This document shows, piece after piece, positions 1 to 5,661 of a stretch of 12,156 bases of DNA (position 1 is its first letter; each line of letters opens with the position of its first letter). The DNA is from an uncultured Ruminococcus sp. (GTDB lineage: Bacteria; Bacillota; Clostridia; Oscillospirales; Ruminococcaceae). The notes under the pieces were generated by a model that ran no database searches, was not told the DNA's origin, and saw only the letters and a list, made by a program, of their open reading frames with translations. The position numbers were made by a program, and so were the translations under genes. The stretch spans positions 1 through 12,156 of the forward strand of contig CAMOEP010000037.1 in assembly GCA_946612185.1 (NCBI GenBank), read 5' to 3'.

Positions 1-842
1 TCGTTTCTGAGGTACTCTCCTCCAACGGTTCAACTTCACAGGGCTCTATCTGCGGTTCAACTCTGGCTCTTATGGACGCTGGCGTTCCGATCAAAGCACC
101 TGTTGCAGGTATCTCCTGCGGTCTTATTACTAAGCCCGACAGCGATGAGTTCATGACTATGGTAGATATCCAGGGTCTTGAGGACTTCTTCGGTGATATG
201 GACTTCAAGGTAGGCGGTACTCACAAGGGTATCACTGCTATCCAGGTTGATATCAAGGTTGACGGTCTTACTCCTGCTATCATCAAGGAAGCATTTGAAA
301 AGACAAGAAAGGCTCGTATCTATATCCTTGACGAGATCATGCTCAAGGCTATCCCAGCTCCCCGTAAGGAAGTTAACGAGTTCGCTCCCAAGATGCTCCA
401 GACAAAGATCCCCGTTGAGAAGATCCGTGAGGTCATCGGTTCTGGCGGTAAGGTTATCCAGAAGATCTCTGCTGACTGCGAAGTTAAGATTGACATCAAC
501 GACGAGGGTAACGTATTCATCAGCGGCGTAAACGGCGCTAACGCAAGAAAGGCTCTCCAGATCGTTGAGACTATCGCTAACGGCCCTGAAGTAGGCGCTA
601 TCTACAGAGGTAAGGTCGTTAGAATCATGAGCTTCGGCGCATTCGTTGAAATCGTTCCCGGCGTTGACGGACTGGTTCACATCTCCAAGCTTGACAAGTC
701 AAGAGTTGAGCAGGTCGAGGACATCGTTTCTATCGGTGACGAGATCGTGGTTAAGGTTACTGAGATCGACTCTCAGGGCAGAATCAACCTCTCACGCAAG
801 GATGCTCTTGCCGAGATTGAGGCTAAGAAGAAGAACGGCTGA
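1..842 (+). CDS. pnp: Polynucleotide phosphorylase, 3' part (5' end outside window)
   Basis: This is the C-terminal 279 residues of PNPase, the phosphorolytic 3'-5' exoribonuclease; the reading frame is open to the window edge (first full codon at 3). The fragment starts inside the second RNase PH domain, in the phosphate-binding region [12 protein letters not shown]. It keeps the catalytic stretch [10 protein letters not shown], which contains the equivalents of E. coli Asp486, Asp492 and Lys494. A KH domain follows, with [12 protein letters not shown] (about 421-460), then an S1 domain starting at G-A-I-Y-R-G-K-V-V (about 595-810) and a short basic end. All domains usual for the C-terminal half are present and intact. 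A strong terminator follows after 14 bp. The assignment is secure. Confidence 0.97.
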   Translation, partial: VSEVLSSNGSTSQGSICGSTLALMDAGVPIKAPVAGISCGLITKPDSDEFMTMVDIQGLEDFFGDMDFKVGGTHKGITAIQVDIKVDGLTPAIIKEAFEKTRKARIYILDEIMLKAIPAPRKEVNEFAPKMLQTKIPVEKIREVIGSGGKVIQKISADCEVKIDINDEGNVFISGVNGANARKALQIVETIANGPEVGAIYRGKVVRIMSFGAFVEIVPGVDGLVHISKLDKSRVEQVEDIVSIGDEIVVKVTEIDSQGRINLSRKDALAEIEAKKKNG

Positions 843-856
843 TTTAATTAGTTAAC

Positions 857-886
857 AAGGGGCAGTCCATTTGGGCTGCCCTTTTT
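857..886 (+). terminator. Rho-independent terminator after pnp
   Basis: A 12-bp hairpin has its arms at 857-868 and 873-884, with a 4-nt loop ATTT and core GGGCAG/CTGCCC. It runs into a T tract at 882-886. It ends directly against the pflA ribosome binding site at 887, so it can act either as the pnp terminator or as an attenuator for pflA. Confidence 0.85.
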
Positions 887-898
887 GAGGTGATACAT

Positions 899-1642
899 AT
901 GAAAGGTTATATTCATTCAACCGAAAGCTTTGGTACTGTTGACGGGCCAGGCGTAAGATATGTGGTGTTCTTCCAGGGATGTCCCATGCGGTGCAAGTAC
1001 TGCCATAACCCCGATACATGGCGGTTTGAGGGCGGCAAAGAGGTTACTGCGGAGGAACTTATGGCGGAGTACGATTCCTACAAGGAATTCCTGAAATCCG
1101 GCGGTATAACCGCTACAGGCGGCGAACCCCTTGCTCAGCCGGAGTTTTTAGCGGAACTTTTTTCCCTGGCAAAGTCCAAGGGAGTTCACACCTGTCTGGA
1201 CTCCTCCGGCATCGTCTATGACCCGGAATGTCCGGAAAAGGTGGACAAAGTGCTTGCGGTGACCGACCTTGTAATGCTGGATATCAAGCATATCGACCCG
1301 GAGGAACACAAGAAGCTTACCGGGTTTTCCAACAAAAATATCCTCAGTTTTGCCCAGCATATCGCAGAACTTGGCATACCTCTGTGGATACGTCATGTGG
1401 TAGTTCCCGGAATTACCGATTCCGAGGACGAACTTTTCCGCCTGGGCGAGTTCATTTCCGGGCTGAAAACTCTGAAAGCACTGGACGTTTTGCCATATCA
1501 CGACATGGCGAAGGTGAAATACAAGGAGCTGGGAATCCCCTATCCTCTGCCGGATACCCCTCCCCTCACCAAGGAACAGGCGCACGCTGCCCGTGACATT
1601 ATCATGAACGGCATACGCTCAGGTCTGAAAAAGCGGAAATAA
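899..1642 (+). CDS. pflA: Pyruvate formate-lyase activating enzyme (radical SAM)
   Basis: The 247-residue cytosolic radical-SAM enzyme installs the glycyl radical on pyruvate formate-lyase, the anaerobic pyruvate to acetyl-CoA plus formate step. The N-terminus has G-T-V-D-G-P-G-V-R-Y and the 4Fe-4S cluster motif C-P-M-R-C-K-Y-C (Cys28, Cys32, Cys35; the CX3CX2C form). It is followed by the T-A-T-G-G-E-P SAM-binding motif and the C-terminal Y-H-D-M-A-K-V-K-Y region. Length is normal for the family. ATG at 899 is chosen because GAGGTG at 887-892 sits 6 nt upstream; the in-frame GTG at 890 lies inside that Shine-Dalgarno. No pflB lies next to it here. I see no promoter between the pnp terminator and this gene, so readthrough from pnp or an unseen promoter must supply transcription. 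Confidence 0.95.
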   Translation: MKGYIHSTESFGTVDGPGVRYVVFFQGCPMRCKYCHNPDTWRFEGGKEVTAEELMAEYDSYKEFLKSGGITATGGEPLAQPEFLAELFSLAKSKGVHTCLDSSGIVYDPECPEKVDKVLAVTDLVMLDIKHIDPEEHKKLTGFSNKNILSFAQHIAELGIPLWIRHVVVPGITDSEDELFRLGEFISGLKTLKALDVLPYHDMAKVKYKELGIPYPLPDTPPLTKEQAHAARDIIMNGIRSGLKKRK

Positions 1643-1662
1643 AGTGATCTAAACAATAAAAA

Positions 1663-1690
1663 TGCCCCTGAGTGATAAAAATCAGGGGCA
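1663..1690 (-). terminator. Terminator between convergent genes, oriented for the PASTA gene
   Basis: A perfect 9-bp stem, TGCCCCTGA (1663-1671) with TCAGGGGCA (1682-1690), has a 10-nt loop. Read on the minus strand it is followed by TTTTTATTG, a good U tract, so it ends the PASTA transcript. On the plus strand the following AAAACTATTTT is weaker, but the hairpin may also serve pflA. Confidence 0.85.
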
Positions 1691-1719
1691 AAACTATTTT
1701 ATATGGGATTTGTTAATTA

Positions 1720-2907
1720 TTATTCAACATCATCTTCAACCGGAACAGTCTCGGTCAGTTCCTCAGAAAGACCAAAAGAGGCTTCCTCAACAACGGTTTC
1801 GGAGGGCTGAGTTTCCTCTGTAAGTGCTGTCTCAACTGCTGTAGTCTCGACCGGCTGGGCGACCTCCTCGGTCACGGCAGTAGTCTCCGCAGGGGGAATA
1901 ACCGTCGAATCTACAGCAGGTTTTTCGTACTGATAACCGCTGCTGATGTAGATGACCACGGGTTCGTCCTTGCTGATAAGCGAGCCGCCGGGAGCGTCCT
2001 GCTCAGCGACGTGGTTGATCTCCACACTCTCGCTTTCCATATACCTTATATCCGCTGCTATACCAGCCTCGCTGAGTATCTGCACGGCGCTGTCCACGTT
2101 CTTGTACTGGGTATCAGGCACGACAACTTTCTCCACGCCCATGCTTACGCTGACGGTTATCTCCGTCCCCTCCTGACAGAAGCAGCCGGATTCGTCCGTA
2201 CTTCTCACGGACTGGTCGAAGATTATACCCTCGCTGAACTGGCTGTTGTACTCGGTCAGTATCTTATACCGGAAATGCTCCGCACCGATGACTGAACTGA
2301 TGTAGTCGATATTCGTACCGATAAAGTTTGGCACGCTGTAGTTAGATGAGGAAAACTCCTTATCGTTTGGATTTGAAGATACCACCAGCTTTATCTTATC
2401 GCCTGCACGCAGTTTGTCGCCGCTTTCAGCGCTCTGTCCGGCAATAGTACCGCTGGGCATGACGGTATTGTCCGACTCCACCATTTCCACCACAAGACCG
2501 CTTTTTTCAAGCTGATCCTTGATCTGGTCGCAGTCCATACCGACGTATTTTGTAATGAGAACCTCGTCCTCATCGCTGCCTGAACTTACAGTAACATATA
2601 TAACATCACCCTTACGGCACACTACGCCGTCGGAAGGCTCTTGCATAAGTATAGTATCTGCATCAAGTTCGGCAGAGGGCAGCTTATCAGTCGCCCTGAC
2701 TTCAAGTCCCACCTGTCTGACACGAAGTTCAGCTTCTTTCAGGCTAAGACCTGCCAGGTTCGGCACTTCGACTTCGTCAGAAACAACGATCCCCCTATCG
2801 GCTGATCTGTCGCTGTACCTGTAGTAAACACCTGCACCTACAGCCACAGCAAGAGCCGCACAAACGGCAGCGACCCTGACTGGAAAATGCTTACCACTAA
2901 TTTTCAT
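1720..2907 (-). CDS. Membrane-anchored PASTA-domain protein without a kinase domain
   Basis: This 395-residue protein has a short basic N-terminus and one membrane segment (about 10-29, rich in Ala and Val). An extracellular part follows with four PASTA-like repeats: about 46-109 (V-E-V-P-N-L-A-G), 114-177, 191-256 (Y-S-V-P-N-F-I-G) and 261-324 (V-V-V-P-D). The last 65 residues (330-395) are a Thr/Glu/Val-rich acidic tail, probably disordered. PASTA repeats bind peptidoglycan or muropeptides and normally sit on PknB/Stk1 kinases or class B penicillin-binding proteins; neither catalytic domain is present here. ATG at 2907 is chosen because AGGAAGAG lies 7 nt upstream and the membrane segment then starts at residue 10. 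An upstream in-frame ATG at 2994 has no Shine-Dalgarno. A role in cell-wall sensing or anchoring is inferred. Confidence 0.8.
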   Translation of the reverse strand: MKISGKHFPVRVAAVCAALAVAVGAGVYYRYSDRSADRGIVVSDEVEVPNLAGLSLKEAELRVRQVGLEVRATDKLPSAELDADTILMQEPSDGVVCRKGDVIYVTVSSGSDEDEVLITKYVGMDCDQIKDQLEKSGLVVEMVESDNTVMPSGTIAGQSAESGDKLRAGDKIKLVVSSNPNDKEFSSSNYSVPNFIGTNIDYISSVIGAEHFRYKILTEYNSQFSEGIIFDQSVRSTDESGCFCQEGTEITVSVSMGVEKVVVPDTQYKNVDSAVQILSEAGIAADIRYMESESVEINHVAEQDAPGGSLISKDEPVVIYISSGYQYEKPAVDSTVIPPAETTAVTEEVAQPVETTAVETALTEETQPSETVVEEASFGLSEELTETVPVEDDVE

Positions 2908-3021
2908 AATATCACTCTTCCTAAAAAAGAACAATGCCGGAAAATCGGCAAGTTTAAAGGCACTAAAAGCCTCTTTACTCCCATAACCATTCATGAGGAT
3001 ATAGTCCCCACAGTTTATTTG

Positions 3022-3050
3022 ATTATAGCGTATTCGGCAAAAAAAATCAA
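3022..3050 (-). promoter_or_regulatory. Sigma-A-type promoter for the PASTA gene
   Basis: On the minus strand, TTGATT (3045-3050) and a perfect TATAAT (3022-3027) are separated by 17 nt. Transcription would start near 3015, giving a leader of about 108 nt. Confidence 0.75.
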
Positions 3051-3096
3051 GGGGTTTAGTGCAATGTTCACAATTTATCTAAAATTTCTCACTATC

Positions 3097-3125
3097 TTGA
3101 CAAATTGGGTCGTCCATGTTACAAT
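3097..3125 (+). promoter_or_regulatory. Sigma-A-type promoter for the YgjP-like gene
   Basis: A perfect TTGACA (3097-3102) is followed after 17 nt by TACAAT (3120-3125). Transcription would start near 3132, about 56 nt before the ATG at 3188. Its -35 box is 46 bp from that of the divergent PASTA promoter. Confidence 0.8.
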
Positions 3126-3187
3126 TTATATGATATTATTCACAATGCTAAAATGTTTACTAAAGGCAACTGTTCAGAGGTGGACTA

Positions 3188-3748
3188 ATGGAAAATTTAC
3201 CCGTAAAAATTATCCGGAGCAAGCGGAAAACTTTAGGTTTGCAGATACTAAACGACGGCACTGTCCTGGCAAGAGCGCCGCTGAAAATGCCCGAAAAGGA
3301 CATACTCGCCTTTGTTTCAGAGAAATCCGGGTGGATACGTCAGCATCAGGCACAGCTTGCCAGGGCGCAGGAGAATGTAGGCACACAGCGGCTTACCCGG
3401 AGCGACCTGGAAAAACTCTGCCAGGAGGCGATGCGGATAATTCCCCCGAAGGTCGCTCACTACGCCAAACTTATCGGCGTGACCTACGGGAATATCACCA
3501 TTCGCAACCAGAAAACCAAGTGGGGAAGCTGTTCGTCACTGGGAAACCTGAACTTCAACTGCCTGCTTATGCTTGCGCCGGAACTCACCCTCGACAGCGT
3601 TATCGTCCACGAACTCTGTCACCGGAAGCATATGGATCACTCCCCTGCTTTTTATGCCGAAGTACTGCGGGTTTTCCCGGATTACTACAAGCACGACAAG
3701 TGGCTGAAGGACAACGGTGCGGCACTGATGCGGCGTATGACCGGCTGA
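3188..3748 (+). CDS. YgjP/DUF45 family zinc metallopeptidase-like protein
   Basis: This 186-residue soluble protein has no signal peptide. The C-terminal half carries the zinc site H-E-L-C-H at 141-145, with a third ligand candidate His151 in M-D-H-S-P-A-F-Y. Upstream is the family-typical stretch K-T-K-W-G-S-C-S (Trp112-Ser116) followed by G-N-L-N-F-N. This combination is diagnostic for the YgjP-like/DUF45 group, a SprT/WLM-related metallopeptidase fold; its physiological substrate is not settled. AGAGGTGG at 3176-3183 supports the ATG at 3188. The gene has its own promoter and stands alone, so context says little about its job. Confidence 0.9.
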   Translation: MENLPVKIIRSKRKTLGLQILNDGTVLARAPLKMPEKDILAFVSEKSGWIRQHQAQLARAQENVGTQRLTRSDLEKLCQEAMRIIPPKVAHYAKLIGVTYGNITIRNQKTKWGSCSSLGNLNFNCLLMLAPELTLDSVIVHELCHRKHMDHSPAFYAEVLRVFPDYYKHDKWLKDNGAALMRRMTG

Positions 3749-3771
3749 CGGCTTGCTTATTTCAGGAGTTG

Positions 3772-3793
3772 CCGGAATTACCCGGTATTTTTT
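3772..3793 (+). terminator. Weak terminator after the YgjP-like gene
   Basis: A short CCGG/CCGG stem (3772-3775 with 3782-3785, 6-nt loop) is followed by TATTTTTT. The U tract is good but the stem is only 4-5 bp, so the call is tentative. Confidence 0.4.
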
Positions 3794-3813
3794 CAGCAAA
3801 TAAGAATAAACTG

Positions 3814-3842
3814 TTGATTTTCTCCGGAAAGTGTGGTATAAT
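3814..3842 (+). promoter_or_regulatory. Sigma-A-type promoter for the flavin reductase gene
   Basis: TTGATT (3814-3819) and a perfect TATAAT (3837-3842) are separated by 17 nt. Transcription would start near 3849, about 36 nt before the ATG. Confidence 0.8.
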
Positions 3843-3884
3843 ATTATTGTTATTATAAACTAATCAATTTTAGGAGGAATCATC

Positions 3885-4445
3885 ATGAAACAGAGTTTCG
3901 ACAAAGGCTTTTTCGCTCCACACCCAGTACTCATCATCGGTACTTACGACAGCGACGGCAATGCTGACGCTATGAATGCTGCATGGGGCGGTCAGGTAGG
4001 CGGAAATCAGGTTTCGCTGAGCCTTGCACCTTCACACAAGACTACCGAGAATATCAAGCTGAATAAGGAGTTCACTGTGGCTTTCGCTACCGCTGAGCGC
4101 ATCGCTGAGTGCGACTTTGTGGGCATGGTTTCCGGAAGCAAGGTTGCTGATAAGCTGGCTAAGTGCGGTCTGACTGTTACAAAGTCCGACAAGGTGAACG
4201 CTCCTGTTATCGACCAGCTCCCTGTAACTATCGAGTGCAAGGTCATCGACATTCAGGAGGAATTCGGTGATACAAGAGTTGTGGCTGAGATCGTCGGCAT
4301 GAAGGCTGATGAGGAGGTTCTCACAAACGGAAAGGTGGACTACAGCAAGGTCGGTCTTGTAACATTCGATACCGTCGGACGCTGCTACAGAGCCGTTGGT
4401 GACTGCGTTGCAGGCGCTTGGGACGCTGGTAAGAAATTCAACTGA
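3885..4445 (+). CDS. Flavin reductase family (flavoredoxin-like) FMN-binding protein
   Basis: This 186-residue cytosolic protein belongs to the flavin reductase-like split-barrel family. Seen in the sequence are an N-terminal P-H-P-V-L-I-I-G-T, then N-A-D-A-M-N-A-A-W-G-G, a region typical of FMN contacts, and S-L-A-P-S-H-K-T-T-E-N-I in the first half. The ending is G-K-V-D-Y-S-K-V-G-L. Members bind FMN and carry electrons or reduce small substrates using NAD(P)H or ferredoxin; the partner cannot be told here. A strong AGGAGG at 3872-3877, 7 nt before the ATG, and a near-consensus promoter suggest high expression. A terminator begins 11 bp after the stop. Confidence 0.88.
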   Translation: MKQSFDKGFFAPHPVLIIGTYDSDGNADAMNAAWGGQVGGNQVSLSLAPSHKTTENIKLNKEFTVAFATAERIAECDFVGMVSGSKVADKLAKCGLTVTKSDKVNAPVIDQLPVTIECKVIDIQEEFGDTRVVAEIVGMKADEEVLTNGKVDYSKVGLVTFDTVGRCYRAVGDCVAGAWDAGKKFN

Positions 4446-4456
4446 TATATAGCTAT

Positions 4457-4494
4457 AGCCTGTTCGCACCAATTCTGCGGACAGGCTTTGTTCT
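4457..4494 (+). terminator. Terminator after the flavin reductase gene
   Basis: A 12-bp stem has arms 4457-4468 and 4476-4487 with one G-T wobble and a 7-nt loop. It is followed by TTGTTCTT. The next Shine-Dalgarno starts only 7 nt after this tract. Confidence 0.8.
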
Positions 4495-4514
4495 TATGAA
4501 AGGAAGTGACCCGC

Positions 4515-5174
4515 ATGAAAATTTTCCACGTCCACACATTCCGCTGCCACCATGCTGAACCTGTCCCGGACGAGGCGTATATCCTGAAAGCCGCTGAACT
4601 GGGCGCTGAGGAGATATGGTTCACTGACCACGCCCCTTTTCCCGGCGACCCTTTCGGCGCTCGAATGAGCATTGATACCCTGCCTGAATACCTGAGTACC
4701 CTCAGTGACCTGAAGCGGAAACACCCGGAAATTGCCGTGCATATCGGTCTGGAAACAGAGTACTTCCCCCACTTCGACAATTGCGGTTACTACGATCATC
4801 TGCGCTCCCTGCCGGAACTGGAGTTTCTCCTTTTGGGTCAGCATATGGCGCAGACCGGGGACAGCCCTCCGGCTTACTCATTCTCGGAAAGTCCGGAATA
4901 TCTTGCGAAAAATGAGTTCCGGCTTCTCGGAAATGCTATCGTACAGGGCGCTGAGTCAGGATATTTCGACGCTATCGCCCACCCCGACCGCATCTTCCGC
5001 AGATGTGTCACCCATTGGAACGAGGACATGGCGGAAGTTTCCCAGAGTATCATAAACGCCGCTGTCAGCGCAGGTATCCCCCTGGAAATGAACCTCTCAT
5101 CTGCCAGAGTTCCTGCCTATTATAGGCGTGAATTCTGGCAGCTTCTGCCGGATAACGCTGATACTATCATGTGA
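4515..5174 (+). CDS. PHP-domain phosphoesterase (histidinol-phosphatase-like), ended early by an in-frame TGA
   Basis: As read, the product has 219 residues. PHP metal-site motifs are present: H-V-H (His5, His7), F-T-D-H-A-P, G-L-E-T-E (Glu80), G-Q-H (His110) and H-P-D (156-158). This matches the HisJ-like histidinol-phosphatase branch, usually about 240-280 residues. The final D-x-H motif is missing before the TGA at 5172-5174. It appears directly after it in the same frame (F-D-A-H-S), and that frame runs on to TAA at 5247-5249. Without readthrough the enzyme would lack two expected metal ligands. ATG at 4515 is chosen over GTG at 4506 because AGGAAG (4501-4506) is then 8 nt upstream. No promoter is seen between this gene and the preceding terminator. 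The substrate is unproven; no his genes are nearby. Confidence 0.85.
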   Translation: MKIFHVHTFRCHHAEPVPDEAYILKAAELGAEEIWFTDHAPFPGDPFGARMSIDTLPEYLSTLSDLKRKHPEIAVHIGLETEYFPHFDNCGYYDHLRSLPELEFLLLGQHMAQTGDSPPAYSFSESPEYLAKNEFRLLGNAIVQGAESGYFDAIAHPDRIFRRCVTHWNEDMAEVSQSIINAAVSAGIPLEMNLSSARVPAYYRREFWQLLPDNADTIM

Positions 5175-5249
5175 TTCGATGCACATTCGGTATTTGAAAT
5201 GATTTGCGGATACTCCGAATGTGAAATGCTGCTCACTCGTATGAAATAA
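5172..5249 (+). other. In-frame TGA and the continued C-terminal coding frame of the PHP gene
   Basis: After TGA (5172-5174) the same frame stays open for 24 codons to TAA at 5247. It encodes F-D-A-H-S-V-F-E-M and ends L-L-T-R-M-K. D-A-H is the expected last metal-binding motif of PHP phosphatases, and the join I-M-stop-F-D-A-H lines up with the family pattern I-x-G-S-D-A-H. One base change from GGA (Gly) would explain the stop. The real terminator (5260-5295) lies after the TAA. A recent nonsense mutation is the simplest reading; a sequencing error or UGA recoding are alternatives. Confidence 0.75.
5182..5223 (+). other. Hairpin just downstream of the in-frame TGA
   Basis: CACATTCGG (5182-5190) pairs perfectly with CCGAATGTG (5215-5223). 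The stem may extend by three pairs (TAT/ATA) past a 2-nt bulge. It starts 8 nt after the TGA. No U tract follows, so it is not a terminator. Its position resembles that of recoding hairpins such as bacterial SECIS elements, but the 24-nt loop does not obviously fit the SECIS pattern. Confidence 0.5.
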
Positions 5250-5259
5250 CAAATTCCTT

Positions 5260-5295
5260 CCCCTGATGCGGCAAACTTCCGCTGTCAGGGGTTTT
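5260..5295 (+). terminator. Terminator after the PHP gene
   Basis: CCCCTGA (5260-5266) pairs with TCAGGGG (5285-5291), and inside this GCGG pairs with CCGC around a 7-nt loop with a small internal bulge. TTTTCTGT follows. Confidence 0.85.
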
Positions 5296-5358
5296 CTGTC
5301 ATTCAAGCGTAAAACGGTAATATTATGCAAAAAATCCACTTTATATGTAAAATGTGGG

Positions 5359-5387
5359 TTGTTAGCTGTTATTTTAAATGGTATAAT
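5359..5387 (+). promoter_or_regulatory. Sigma-A-type promoter upstream of the beta-helix enzyme gene
   Basis: TTGTTA (5359-5364) and a perfect TATAAT (5382-5387) are 17 nt apart. Transcription would start near 5394, about 268 nt before the ATG at 5662. No better promoter is visible closer to that gene, so the palindromic element at 5415-5596 would be in its leader. Confidence 0.7.
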
Positions 5388-5414
5388 ATTGTTACATAGT
5401 AATATCGCTGCGAT

Positions 5415-5596
5415 ATTAAGGCAACACCGCACAGAGATTGTGGTGCAGATGCGCAGTCAGATTTTTCGGCAGATTGTGCATAAATTTCGCAGGCATACTA
5501 ACGTATGTCAAGAAATTTGTGTGCAAGATGCCGGAAAATATGCAAGCATATGTGCCGCAAAGCCGTCAGGCGGTCTTTGTGCGGTGTTGCCTTAAT
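5415..5596. repeat. 182-bp palindromic MITE-like element with 19-bp perfect inverted ends
   Basis: The left end ATTAAGGCAACACCGCACA (5415-5433) is the exact reverse complement of 5578-5596, and pairing continues about 7 bp inward with wobbles. The centre is a second long imperfect hairpin: 5467-5488 against 5512-5533, around CATAC-TAAC-GTATG (5494-5507). Most of the element can therefore fold back on itself. TTAA at both edges could be a target duplication or part of the ends. There is no transposase inside, and short frames through it have no Shine-Dalgarno. It fits a non-autonomous miniature inverted-repeat element; a structured RNA leader is the alternative. Confidence 0.7.
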
Positions 5597-5644
5597 GCAA
5601 CTCCGCAAAGCCGTCAGACGGTCTTTTGGCGGTGCTGCCTGAAT
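5555..5644. repeat. Tandem pair of 42-bp repeats, the right end of the palindromic element duplicated
   Basis: Copies at 5555-5596 and 5603-5644 (period 48 bp) match at 37 of 42 positions and both begin CCGCAAAGCCGTCAG. Each holds a small hairpin, AAAG-CCGT-CAG-(A/G)CGG-T-CTTT; the A/G difference falls in the stem and keeps pairing. The second copy ends 3 bp before the Shine-Dalgarno of the beta-helix enzyme gene. Confidence 0.75.
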
Positions 5645-5661
5645 TGAAAGGAATGGTAGAA

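Noticed and set aside
890..898. GTG at 890 as pflA start
   Set aside because: It lies within the GAGGTG Shine-Dalgarno that serves ATG 899.
2908..2994. 29-residue N-terminal extension of the PASTA protein from ATG 2994
   Set aside because: There is no ribosome binding site at 2994, while ATG 2907 has AGGAAGAG at ideal spacing followed by a normal membrane-anchor N-terminus.
2887..3858. 323-codon plus-strand open frame crossing the divergent promoter region
   Set aside because: It overlaps the PASTA start, both promoters and the entire YgjP-like gene in another frame, and its translation resembles no protein family.
5182..5223. Hairpin as a terminator of the shortened PHP gene
   Set aside because: No T tract follows, and a complete terminator lies further on at 5260-5295.
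5555..5644. CRISPR-like direct repeats
   Set aside because: There are only two copies, with a 6-bp gap and no unique spacers; they are duplicated ends of the palindromic element.
5266..5647. Two small plus-strand open frames (5266-5595 and 5438-5647)
   Set aside because: They read through the terminator, promoter and palindromic repeat, lack Shine-Dalgarno sequences, and repeat the same peptide only because the DNA repeat is duplicated.
5626..5661. TTG at 5626 or ATG at 5653 as start of the beta-helix enzyme
   Set aside because: TTG 5626 lies in the repeat with no Shine-Dalgarno, and ATG 5653 directly abuts the AAAGGA with no spacing.
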